Below are positions 1-6,973 of a stretch of 64,000 bases of DNA, piece after piece (position 1 is the first letter of the stretch; each line of letters starts with the position of its first letter). The translations under genes and the position numbers were made by a program. The notes under the pieces were generated by a model. It saw nothing but the letters and a program-made list of their open reading frames with translations, was not told where the DNA came from and made no database searches. The DNA is from Bacteroides cutis (GTDB lineage: Bacteria > Bacteroidota > Bacteroidia > Bacteroidales > Bacteroidaceae). Location: the NCBI RefSeq assembly GCF_900241005.1, contig NZ_OEST01000001.1, forward strand, positions 868,001 through 932,000, in the 5' to 3' direction.

Positions 1-103
1 TGTTAACATTATTGTTGTAACGTAGGCGGAAATACATGTCAATGAATTCCTCACTATCGTTAAAGCATAGCTTCCACAAATTTTTTACTTTTTCCCGTAT
101 CAT
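1..103 (-). CDS. GNAT-like acetyltransferase, N-terminal fragment (runs off the window)
   Basis: The window edge cuts this gene; only the first 34 codons are present, read on the minus strand from an ATG at 103-101. The peptide begins MIREKVKNLWKLCFNDSEEF and continues with a Tyr/Arg/Asn-rich stretch. This start resembles Bacteroides N-acetyltransferases of the GNAT superfamily, which often follow a DUF2156 gene. The start lies 20 bp after the stop of the upstream DUF2156 gene, so the two are probably co-transcribed. The assignment rests on a short N-terminus and on context. No acetyl-CoA-binding motif is inside the window. Confidence 0.5.
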   Translation of the reverse strand, partial: MIREKVKNLWKLCFNDSEEFIDMYFRLRYNNNVN

Positions 104-123
104 TTTGTTATTCTATGACTTTT

Positions 124-1038
124 TTACCATTTAATAGCCTCCACCGGTTCATCTTTCAGACAGGCCATGTATTTTTGAAGAATAATAGTAGGCTGGTAAG
201 ACAATTTGGCCTTGCGCAATCCCTCGATACCCAAATCTTCTTCCCGGTTAATGTAAACGTATTGTTCGGGAATATGGTTGGCAAACTCATAGTTAATCAT
301 TGCATATGCGCCTTCAATATTGGTATCCGCTTTTTCCACATGTACTCCGAAAGTGTCTTGGTTGATAGGCATGCCGAAAGTGAATGCTGCAATCTTACCA
401 TCTACGTGGAGAATGCCACCCGTCAGACCCAGTTCATTGAAATGATGGAGGGCATAAATCAGTGCACGACGTTCATTGCCTGTACCCTCGTGCTGGTCGC
501 AGTTATTCGCCTTGCACCATTCAGCTTCCAGGTCCAGACACTCCTGAATACGGTCGGGAGTAATGGGAGTATACTCATAATTATAAGTCCGTTTGAACTT
601 GTTGACGTGGTTTCGTTTAGCCTGAAACTTCTTGCCGGCCAACGTGGCAAGATCGGTGCGCAGATAAAGGTAATCCGCATAATCACGATCTTCTGTAAAC
701 TGAAATCTTCCCGGCATGAAGGCCTCCAGTTCAGAACACATTCCTGCACAAATTCCAAGCAGGCAGAAAGGTTCTTCTTCTCGGTGTGCATCTTCTATTA
801 ATGTCTCCAGTACTTTATTTAAATTACCGTTGCCGATAGGCATCATGTACACCGGTTCTTCGTTTGCCCAGAACTTCAGTAACAGAAATCCGTCAAGAAT
901 GGCAAACTTCGTGTTGTATAGAAAACGCCAGCTACATAAGTTGGAGAATGACAGGTCACAATTTTGTCGAGGGCTGTTTAAAGTATAGGATGTAATAAGT
1001 TCCTTGTCTTGTAGTTCGATATCTTTAAATTGAATCAT
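124..1038 (-). CDS. DUF2156 / phosphatidylglycerol lysyltransferase C-terminal-like protein
   Basis: A 304-residue cytosolic protein with no signal peptide or membrane helix. It resembles the DUF2156 family, which adopts the GNAT-like fold found at the C-terminus of aminoacyl-phosphatidylglycerol synthases (MprF). Features seen are the KKFQAKRNHVNKFKR segment near residue 135, the conserved EWC/LEAEW region near 170, and GGILHVDGKIAAFTFG near 205, typical of acyltransferase-fold strands. The membrane flippase part of MprF is absent, so lipid lysylation should not be assumed. It is followed by a GNAT gene 20 bp away. A TATTTTTG -7 element lies 35 bp upstream of the ATG. The exact substrate is unknown. 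Confidence 0.8.
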   Translation of the reverse strand: MIQFKDIELQDKELITSYTLNSPRQNCDLSFSNLCSWRFLYNTKFAILDGFLLLKFWANEEPVYMMPIGNGNLNKVLETLIEDAHREEEPFCLLGICAGMCSELEAFMPGRFQFTEDRDYADYLYLRTDLATLAGKKFQAKRNHVNKFKRTYNYEYTPITPDRIQECLDLEAEWCKANNCDQHEGTGNERRALIYALHHFNELGLTGGILHVDGKIAAFTFGMPINQDTFGVHVEKADTNIEGAYAMINYEFANHIPEQYVYINREEDLGIEGLRKAKLSYQPTIILQKYMACLKDEPVEAIKW

Positions 1039-1072
1039 AGGTTCTTTTTTATGTTGTTACATTTATAAATAA

Positions 1073-1080
1073 CAAAAATA
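1073..1080 (-). promoter_or_regulatory. -7 promoter element (TATTTTTG) for the DUF2156-GNAT unit
   Basis: Minus-strand TATTTTTG matches the Bacteroides TAnnTTTG -7 consensus and sits between the lrgB stop and the DUF2156 start. No convincing -33 TTTG was seen at the expected distance. Confidence 0.5.
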
Positions 1081-1091
1081 GAGCGATTTTG

Positions 1092-1787
1092 TTAGAGTAA
1101 TCCCAACAATCTTAAAATGGTTGGAGTTAATAATGCTGTAAGAATTCCGTTCAGAGTCAATCCGAGACTGGCGAATGCCCCGTATTTGCGGCTGATGTCC
1201 ATTGCTGTTGAAGTACCTACCGCATGGGCTGCCGCTCCCAGTGAGAGACCTTGTGCCATCGGACTGCCGATATGGGTCATTTTCAAGGTTTTTACTCCGA
1301 GTATGGCGCCCAGCAGTCCGACACATACTACTACTGCTGCCGTCAACGAGGGGATACCTCCCAGAGATTTAGTAACCTCCATGGCTATCGGGGTAGTTAC
1401 GGATTTAGGTGCCAGTGAATATATAATTTCATCGGAAGCTCCCATCAGCTTGGCTATCAAAACCACAGAAACCACCCCCACAATACAACCTGCCAATTGT
1501 GATAACAAGATGGGTAACAATTGTTTTTTGATGGTTTCCAATTGTAGGTACAGAGGAACACCTAGAGCCACTACGGCAGGTCTCAGCCAAAATTCTATCA
1601 GATATCCTCCTTTATTGTAAGTATCATAACTGATATTTGCCATTTTCAGGAAAATGATAAGTATGGCAATGGTGAGTAGTATGGGATTAAGTAACATAAT
1701 TCCTGTCTTCTTCTGCAATAACTTTGCCAGAAAGAATATCCCGAATGTAATGGCCAGCAGGAAAAATTCGTTTTCTAAGAAGTTCAT
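1092..1787 (-). CDS. lrgB: LrgB/CidB-family integral membrane protein
   Basis: A 231-residue, very hydrophobic protein with about six membrane segments and the conserved LrgB stretches SVTTPIAMEV (about residue 128), GGIPSLTAA and GLSLGAAAHAVGTSTA (about residue 180). Family members pair with LrgA/CidA and have been linked to murein hydrolase control and, in several Firmicutes, to pyruvate uptake or overflow metabolism. The ATG overlaps the lrgA stop by 4 bp (ATGA), which indicates translational coupling. The neighbouring divergent pta-ackA operon fits a role in pyruvate/acetate overflow, but that is inference. Confidence 0.93.
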   Translation of the reverse strand: MNFLENEFFLLAITFGIFFLAKLLQKKTGIMLLNPILLTIAILIIFLKMANISYDTYNKGGYLIEFWLRPAVVALGVPLYLQLETIKKQLLPILLSQLAGCIVGVVSVVLIAKLMGASDEIIYSLAPKSVTTPIAMEVTKSLGGIPSLTAAVVVCVGLLGAILGVKTLKMTHIGSPMAQGLSLGAAAHAVGTSTAMDISRKYGAFASLGLTLNGILTALLTPTILRLLGLL

Positions 1788-2122
1788 TTGATTTTACGTG
1801 TTAATTGGTGAACCCAGCCGGTGACGACAAGGACTAATACAGTACTGACTAATGATGCGATGACGATCGGCCAGAATTCTGCGGCGATAATGTCAAAATA
1901 AAGCATCAGTGCTACTCCGGGTGGGATAAAGAAGAAACCCAGATTGGCAACCAGAAAGTCGGACATTCCTTGTACCCAGTGCAGTTTTATCCAACCTAAT
2001 TTCAAAAAAAGTGTGAGTAACAGCATCCCGATGATACTCGAAGGGAACTTGATACCCGTAAGAAAAACAATCAGTTCCCCCAAGGCTAAACAGCCGAAGA
2101 GGATGGCACATTGGCGAATCAT
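1784..2122 (-). CDS. lrgA: LrgA/CidA-family holin-like membrane protein
   Basis: A 112-residue protein with four predicted membrane segments. The FPSSIIGMLLLTLFL segment near residue 26 and the FFIPPGVALM segment near residue 66 are hallmark LrgA/CidA motifs. It is the partner of LrgB, with which it overlaps by 4 bp, and the two probably form one membrane system. The start is the ATG at 2122-2120; a TACCTTTG -7 promoter element lies about 40 bp upstream. The gene diverges from pta across a 473-bp intergenic region. Confidence 0.92.
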   Translation of the reverse strand: MIRQCAILFGCLALGELIVFLTGIKFPSSIIGMLLLTLFLKLGWIKLHWVQGMSDFLVANLGFFFIPPGVALMLYFDIIAAEFWPIVIASLVSTVLVLVVTGWVHQLTRKIK

Positions 2123-2161
2123 ATTACTAATACCTAATTATGTTATGTATTGAAAACGCCG

Positions 2162-2169
2162 CAAAGGTA
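2162..2169 (-). promoter_or_regulatory. -7 promoter element (TACCTTTG) for lrgAB
   Basis: The minus strand reads TACCTTTG, a match to TAnnTTTG, 40 bp before the lrgA ATG. A -33 element is not obvious. Confidence 0.55.
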
Positions 2170-2315
2170 GGCATTCTCAAGATTGCTTGTTACGTTGATG
2201 GGGATATTTCTTATAGCTTTTTGTAACGGAGGCTGATATTCAGACGTACTCTGTACTATGGCCGGATACTTTCATGGGTAATGTCTGGTTGGCGCTTCTG
2301 TATGGTGGGATGTGA

Positions 2316-2381
2316 TTAAAAGGCTTTCAATGGTGTATTAAAAGGCTTTTAATGATGTATTAGAAGGCTTTTAATGCTATT
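2316..2381. repeat. Three tandem 22-bp palindromic units between lrgA and pta
   Basis: Three direct copies of exactly 22 bp lie at 2316-2337, 2338-2359 and 2360-2381. Each begins with a near-perfect palindrome TTAAAAGGCTTTTAA (one or two changes in copies 1 and 3) followed by a 7-bp spacer of type TGrTGTA. The array is in the long gap between the divergent lrgAB and pta promoters. It has the same period and style as the larger array at 25976-26195. Function unknown. Confidence 0.85.
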
Positions 2382-2511
2382 TCGGTAATAGGGGCAATTG
2401 AGATGCCCTTTACGGGTAGGATACTTGTCTTTCATGGATATCCTGGTTGACCCTATCCGGCAGTGTTAAATATTATAATAATCTATGTTCTTGCCAATAA
2501 ATATCATCGAA

Positions 2512-2533
2512 TTTGCAATGTACATATTGCAAA
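2512..2533. promoter_or_regulatory. Perfect inverted repeat overlapping the pta promoter: candidate operator
   Basis: TTTGCAAT (2512-2519) and ATTGCAAA (2526-2533) form a perfect 8-bp inverted repeat separated by GTACAT. It ends 6 bp upstream of the pta -7 element and covers the -33 region. A dimeric regulator bound here would most simply repress or tune pta-ackA. The regulator is not identifiable from the window. Confidence 0.55.
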
Positions 2534-2539
2534 ATTGTG

Positions 2540-2547
2540 TACTTTTG
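2540..2547 (+). promoter_or_regulatory. -7 promoter element (TACTTTTG) for pta-ackA
   Basis: TACTTTTG matches TAnnTTTG. The nearest upstream TTTG (2512-2515) is 24 bp away, slightly longer than the usual 19-21, and falls inside the palindrome. The transcript would start near 2554, leaving a leader of about 40 nt before the pta ATG. Confidence 0.6.
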
Positions 2548-2595
2548 TCGCGTGAATAACACGATCTACCGATTTTTATACACAATTAAAATATC

Positions 2596-3612
2596 ATGCA
2601 AAGATTAATTAATGAAATTCTTGAGCGTGCGAAAGCGAATCGCCAACGCATTGTTCTTCCCGAAGGTACGGAAGAACGTACTTTGAAAGCAGCCAATCAA
2701 ATTTTGACTGACGGTATTGCAGACCTTATTCTTATAGGTAATCCTGCTGAAATCAACGCTTGTGCAACGGAATGGGGGCTTGGTAATATCTCCAAGGCAA
2801 CCATTATCGATCCGGAAAACAACCCGAAACAGGAAGAATATGCACAGTTACTGTTCGAACTGCGTAAGAAAAAAGGTATGACTATTGAGGAGGCTCGTAA
2901 ATTAACGACTAATCCGCTTTATTTGGGTTGTTTGATTATCAAGAATGGTGATGCTGACGGTCAGTTGGCAGGCGCACGTAATACTACCGGTGACGTGCTT
3001 CGTCCGGCTTTGCAGATTATCAAGACTGCTCCGGGCATTACTTGCGTTTCGGGTGCGATGCTGTTGCTGACTCATGCTCCTGAATATGGTAAAAATGGTA
3101 TCCTTGTGATGGGTGACGTTGCTGTAACTCCGGTACCTGATGCGGGTCAGTTGGCACAGATTGCCATTTGTACGGCACGTACAGCCAAAGCGGTTGTAGG
3201 TATGGATCCTAAGGTTGCAATGCTCAGCTTCTCTACCAAAGGTTCGGCAAAACACGAAGTGGTTGATAAAGTGGTAGAAGCTTTGAAGATTGCTAAAGAA
3301 ATGGCTCCTGATATCGCTATTGACGGCGAATTGCAGGCTGATGCCGCTTTGGTTCCTGAGGTAGGTGCCAGTAAAGCTCCGGGTTCCTCCATTGCAGGTA
3401 ATGCCAATGTGCTGATTGTTCCGAGCCTTGAAGTAGGAAATATTTCTTATAAGTTGGTACAACGTTTGGGACATGCAGATGCGGTAGGTCCGATTTTGCA
3501 GGGTATTGCCCGTCCGGTAAACGACCTGTCTCGCGGTTGTTCCATCGAAGATGTATATCGCATGATTGCAATTACTGCCAATCAGGCTATTGCAGCTAAA
3601 AACTCCAAATAA
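2596..3612 (+). CDS. pta: Phosphate acetyltransferase
   Basis: A 338-residue cytosolic enzyme interconverting acetyl-CoA and acetyl phosphate. It is the short form with only the PTA_PTB catalytic domain and lacks the N-terminal DRTGG/P-loop region of the long enterobacterial enzyme. Visible motifs are ERTLKAAN near residue 22, DGQLAGARNTTGDVLRPALQ near 116, the MLSFSTKGSAKHE segment near 210, and GELQADAALVPEVGASKAPG near 245, all characteristic of the family. It lies 17 bp upstream of ackA and is certainly co-transcribed. Together they make ATP from acetyl-CoA during fermentation. The palindrome over the promoter suggests transcriptional control. Confidence 0.97.
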   Translation: MQRLINEILERAKANRQRIVLPEGTEERTLKAANQILTDGIADLILIGNPAEINACATEWGLGNISKATIIDPENNPKQEEYAQLLFELRKKKGMTIEEARKLTTNPLYLGCLIIKNGDADGQLAGARNTTGDVLRPALQIIKTAPGITCVSGAMLLLTHAPEYGKNGILVMGDVAVTPVPDAGQLAQIAICTARTAKAVVGMDPKVAMLSFSTKGSAKHEVVDKVVEALKIAKEMAPDIAIDGELQADAALVPEVGASKAPGSSIAGNANVLIVPSLEVGNISYKLVQRLGHADAVGPILQGIARPVNDLSRGCSIEDVYRMIAITANQAIAAKNSK

Positions 3613-3629
3613 CTTTAAATCCGAATAAT

Positions 3630-4826
3630 ATGAAAGTTTTAGTATTGAACTGCGGTAGCTCATCCATCAAGTATAAATTGTTTGATATGGATCACAAGGA
3701 GGTTATCGCTCAGGGTGGTATTGAAAAAATTGGTTTGAAAGGCTCTTTTCTGAAATTGACTTTACCTAACGGTGAGAAGAAAATTCTGGAAAAAGATATA
3801 CCTGAACATACTGTAGGTGTAGAGTTTATCCTGAATACATTGATTAGTCCTGAATATGGTGCTATCAAGTCTTTGGATGAGATCAACGCCGTCGGTCACC
3901 GTATGGTGCACGGAGGGGAGAAGTTCAGCGAATCCGTATTACTGACTCAAGAAGTATTGGATGCATTTACTGCTTGCAACGACTTGGCTCCGCTTCATAA
4001 CCCTGCTAATTTAAAGGGTGTAAATGCTGTTGCGGCTATTTTGCCAAATGTTCCGCAGGTGGGTGTCTTTGATACAGCTTTCCATCAGACTATGCCCGAT
4101 TATGCATATATGTACGCTGTTCCTTACGAACTGTATGAGAAATATGGAGTGCGTCGTTACGGTTTCCACGGAACCTCTCACCGTTATGTATCCAAGCGCG
4201 TATGCGAATTTTTGGGTGTTCAGCCCGAAGGAAAGAAAATCATTACTTGCCACATCGGTAACGGTGGTTCCGTTTCTGCTATCAAGGATGGCAAATGTAT
4301 GGATACCAGTATGGGTTTGACCCCGCTCGAAGGATTGATGATGGGTACTCGTAGCGGTGATATTGATGCAGGAGCCGTGACGTTCATTATGGAAAAGGAA
4401 AACCTGGATGCAAATGGTGTATCTAATCTTCTGAACAAGAAGAGTGGTGTACTCGGTGTTTCGGGAGTATCTAGCGATATGCGCGAACTGGAGGCAGCTG
4501 TAGCTGCCGGTAATCCAAAGGCTATCTTGGCAGAAAAGATGTATTTCTATCGTATTAAGAAATATGTAGGTGCTTACGCCGCTGCTTTAGGTGGTGTAGA
4601 TATCATAGTATTTACAGGTGGTGTCGGTGAGAACCAATGTAATTGCCGTACTGAAGTATGTGGAGGGTTGGAATTTATGGGTGTCAAAGTTGATGCCAAG
4701 AAAAATGAAGTTCGTGGTGAGGAAGCAGTTATCTCAGCAGATGAGTCTAAAGTGAAAGTGGTCGTTATTCCGACGGATGAAGAGTTAATGATTGCATCGG
4801 ATACAATGGCTATATTGAACAAATAA
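3630..4826 (+). CDS. ackA: Acetate kinase
   Basis: A 398-residue cytosolic enzyme that transfers phosphate from acetyl phosphate to ADP. It starts with the family signature VLVLNCGSSSIKYKLF at residues 3-18. RRYGFHGTSHRYVS (about 175) and TCHIGNGGSVSAIKDGK (about 207) are the phosphate and nucleotide binding loops, and FTGGVGENQ (about 329) is the C-terminal ATPase-type motif. The length is standard. It is the second gene of pta-ackA and is followed by a hairpin terminator at 4854-4883. Confidence 0.98.
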   Translation: MKVLVLNCGSSSIKYKLFDMDHKEVIAQGGIEKIGLKGSFLKLTLPNGEKKILEKDIPEHTVGVEFILNTLISPEYGAIKSLDEINAVGHRMVHGGEKFSESVLLTQEVLDAFTACNDLAPLHNPANLKGVNAVAAILPNVPQVGVFDTAFHQTMPDYAYMYAVPYELYEKYGVRRYGFHGTSHRYVSKRVCEFLGVQPEGKKIITCHIGNGGSVSAIKDGKCMDTSMGLTPLEGLMMGTRSGDIDAGAVTFIMEKENLDANGVSNLLNKKSGVLGVSGVSSDMRELEAAVAAGNPKAILAEKMYFYRIKKYVGAYAAALGGVDIIVFTGGVGENQCNCRTEVCGGLEFMGVKVDAKKNEVRGEEAVISADESKVKVVVIPTDEELMIASDTMAILNK

Positions 4827-4853
4827 TCTTTAAATGATTTTAGTGAAAGGAGA

Positions 4854-4883
4854 GGGAATTGCAGTGATGCGATTCCCTTTTTT
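4854..4883 (+). terminator. Intrinsic terminator after ackA
   Basis: GGGAATTGC and GCGATTCCC pair (one G-U) around a 6-nt loop and are followed by six T. Confidence 0.85.
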
Positions 4884-4918
4884 ATGTTCATCTTCATACT
4901 TCTGTAATCTAAAATATG

Positions 4919-4926
4919 TATCTTTG
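4919..4926 (+). promoter_or_regulatory. -7 promoter element (TATCTTTG) for the alkaline phosphatase gene
   Basis: TATCTTTG is a perfect TAnnTTTG match. Transcription would start near 4933, giving a leader of only about 10-22 nt depending on which ATG is used. Confidence 0.65.
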
Positions 4927-4941
4927 CTACACTTAAAATAA

Positions 4942-6354
4942 ATGAGAAGACTTATGAGACGATTAATCTATGCATTGTTTTTTGTACTATTTGTAGGTAT
5001 GGGTTATGCCCAACAGGCAAAGTACGTGTTTTATTTCATCGGTGATGGAATGGGAGTAAATCAGGTAAACGGTACGGAAATGTATCTGGCGGAACAGGAG
5101 GGACGTATCGGAGTGAAATCACTCTTGTTTACTGCATTTCCGGTAGGTACCATGGCTACCACTTTTTCTGCTACTAATTCAGTGACGGACTCTTCTGCAG
5201 CAGGTACTGCTCTTGCTACCGGTGAGAAGACGTATAATGGTGCTATTGGTATGGACGATAACAAGAATGTTTTGCAGACGGTTGCCGAAAAAGCAAAGAA
5301 AGCAGGGAAAAAAGTAGGTGTAACTACTAGTGTTAGTATAGATCATGCTACTCCTGCCGCATTCTATGCTCATCAGCCTAGTCGTAATATGTATTATGAG
5401 ATTGCTCTTGACTTGCCGAAGGCTAATCTAGACTTCTATGCAGGCGGTGGTTTTCTGAAACCGACCACAACTGCTGATAAAAAGAAGGCTCCGAGTATTT
5501 TCCCTATTATTGAAGAAGCCGGTTATACTATTGCCAGAGGACTGGATGAGTACAATGCCAAAGCGGCAGATGCAAAAAAGATGGTTCTTATTCAGAAGAA
5601 AGGTGCCAATCCATCTTGTTTGCCATATGCTATCGACCGTAAGGAAGGTGACCTGACATTGGCTCAGATTACGGAAAGTGCTATTTCTTTCTTGACGAAA
5701 GAAAACAAGAAAGGTTTCTTCTTGATGGTAGAAGGTGGAAAGATTGACTGGGCTTGTCATGGAAATGATCCTGCCACGACTTTTGAAGAAGTGATTGATC
5801 TGGATAATGCTGTGAAGGTAGCCTATGAATTCTATAAGAAACATCCAAAGGAAACTTTGATTGTTGTAACAGCCGACCACGAAACAGGTGGTTTGGGGTT
5901 GGGTACTACCAAATATGAATTGTTCTTGAAAGCTTTGTCTAATCAGAAACAGTCTCAGGATATGTTGTCCAAAGCTATTTCAGATTTGCGCAAGGCAAAA
6001 GGTAATAAAGTGTCTTGGGAGGAAGTGAAAGAATTGCTTGGCGACAAGATGGGTTTCTGGAGAACTCTGCCATTGTCTTGGGAACAGGAAAAAATGCTTC
6101 GTGATGAATACGAAAGTTCATTTGTAAAGAATAAGGTTGTATTTGAGGAGAGCCTTTATGCCAAAACCGAGCCATTGGCTGCCGTTGCAAGGAAAGTGAT
6201 GAGCCAGATTGCTATGGTGGGTTGGACGAGCCCGAACCATACAGCAGGGTATGTCCCTGTATTTGCAGTAGGAGCTGGTTCTGACTTATTTGTCGGTAAG
6301 ATGGATAATACGGAAATACCTAAACGTATTGCGAAAGCGGCTGGTTACAAATAA
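4942..6354 (+). CDS. phoA: Secreted alkaline phosphatase
   Basis: A 470-residue exported phosphomonoesterase with a signal peptide (residues 1-23, ending GMGYAQ). Metal and catalytic features of the alkaline phosphatase superfamily are present: FIGDGMG with Asp35, VTDSSAAGTA with nucleophile Ser84, SIDHATPAAFYAH near 125, VEGGKIDWACHGND (258-271) with Glu258 and Asp264, TADHETGG with Asp307/His308, and SPNHTAG with His428. Cleavage of phosphate esters in the periplasm is the expected role. A second in-frame ATG at 4954 gives an equally good signal peptide, so the start is ambiguous by four codons. The symbol marks the family, not proven orthology. Confidence 0.92.
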   Translation: MRRLMRRLIYALFFVLFVGMGYAQQAKYVFYFIGDGMGVNQVNGTEMYLAEQEGRIGVKSLLFTAFPVGTMATTFSATNSVTDSSAAGTALATGEKTYNGAIGMDDNKNVLQTVAEKAKKAGKKVGVTTSVSIDHATPAAFYAHQPSRNMYYEIALDLPKANLDFYAGGGFLKPTTTADKKKAPSIFPIIEEAGYTIARGLDEYNAKAADAKKMVLIQKKGANPSCLPYAIDRKEGDLTLAQITESAISFLTKENKKGFFLMVEGGKIDWACHGNDPATTFEEVIDLDNAVKVAYEFYKKHPKETLIVVTADHETGGLGLGTTKYELFLKALSNQKQSQDMLSKAISDLRKAKGNKVSWEEVKELLGDKMGFWRTLPLSWEQEKMLRDEYESSFVKNKVVFEESLYAKTEPLAAVARKVMSQIAMVGWTSPNHTAGYVPVFAVGAGSDLFVGKMDNTEIPKRIAKAAGYK

Positions 6355-6386
6355 AATTTTCCAAGGATATTTTTCTATAAAAGAAC

Positions 6387-6425
6387 GGAGCGTACCGGAT
6401 TATTTTCCGATACGCTCCATTTTTG
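6387..6425. terminator. Bidirectional terminator between phosphatase gene and the convergent small gene
   Basis: GGAGCGTA (6387-6394) pairs with TACGCTCC (6411-6418), extended inside by CGGA/TCCG, then ATTTTTG. It lies between two convergent genes. Confidence 0.8.
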
Positions 6426-6635
6426 TTATTCCAAATCTTTCTTGATTATCTCATCCATTTCCTTGATAAGTTTCTTCCGTTCTTTAACGGATTTCACTTT
6501 TTTCTCTTTATACCCAAGGTCAGTACGTTCGGAAACATCTTCACTCCATTCCTCAAATTCATTCTTTGCCGGACGTCCGTTGGGGTCTATATTTTCTTCG
6601 GCAATAGAATCATGTCTATAAATCATATCATCCAT
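6426..6635 (-). CDS. Small charged hypothetical protein
   Basis: A 69-residue protein with about half its residues charged. It has an acidic N-terminal half (MDDMIYRHDSIAEENIDPNG) and a lysine-rich, probably helical C-terminal half. No signal peptide, cysteine pair or recognised domain. It ends exactly where the shared bidirectional terminator finishes, supporting a real gene. Function unknown. Confidence 0.6.
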   Translation of the reverse strand: MDDMIYRHDSIAEENIDPNGRPAKNEFEEWSEDVSERTDLGYKEKKVKSVKERKKLIKEMDEIIKKDLE

Positions 6636-6973
6636 AACAATGTCGTTTAAGTGGTTATGATAATACTACAAATTTCTGTCAAAAAGGTTCCGGGTATTTG
6701 TTCTTTTTTACAATCATTCATATTCCTTCGCTCAGTTTTTTCGTTATGTTATACTTTTTGTTTTTCATTGATAATCAGTAGGTAAAAACTCCTCTAAATA
6801 CAAATTTGATATCCTTTTCTACATAATTACAAGGGTTTTTGGATATAAATAAAATATTTCTGGACGTTATAGAATGTATAAATGCCTTAAATATCTGACC
6901 TTTGTTGAACTTCAAGATGAAGACTTGAAGCTGATCTCAGAAACGAAATGATGTTAATCAAAATCGATTTAGT
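6636..6973. other. AT-rich intergenic region upstream of the PUL
   Basis: A 338-bp gene-free stretch before the first susC. No clean TAnnTTTG was found near the susC start. If the hybrid regulator at 32459 controls this cluster, its binding site should be here, but no convincing direct or inverted repeat was found. Confidence 0.5.

Noticed and set aside
124..1038. MprF-like lysyl-phosphatidylglycerol synthase
   Set aside because: Only the DUF2156-type domain is present; the membrane flippase portion is absent.
2902..3663. A 253-codon open frame opposite pta
   Set aside because: Cys/Arg/Ser-rich and wholly antisense to pta.
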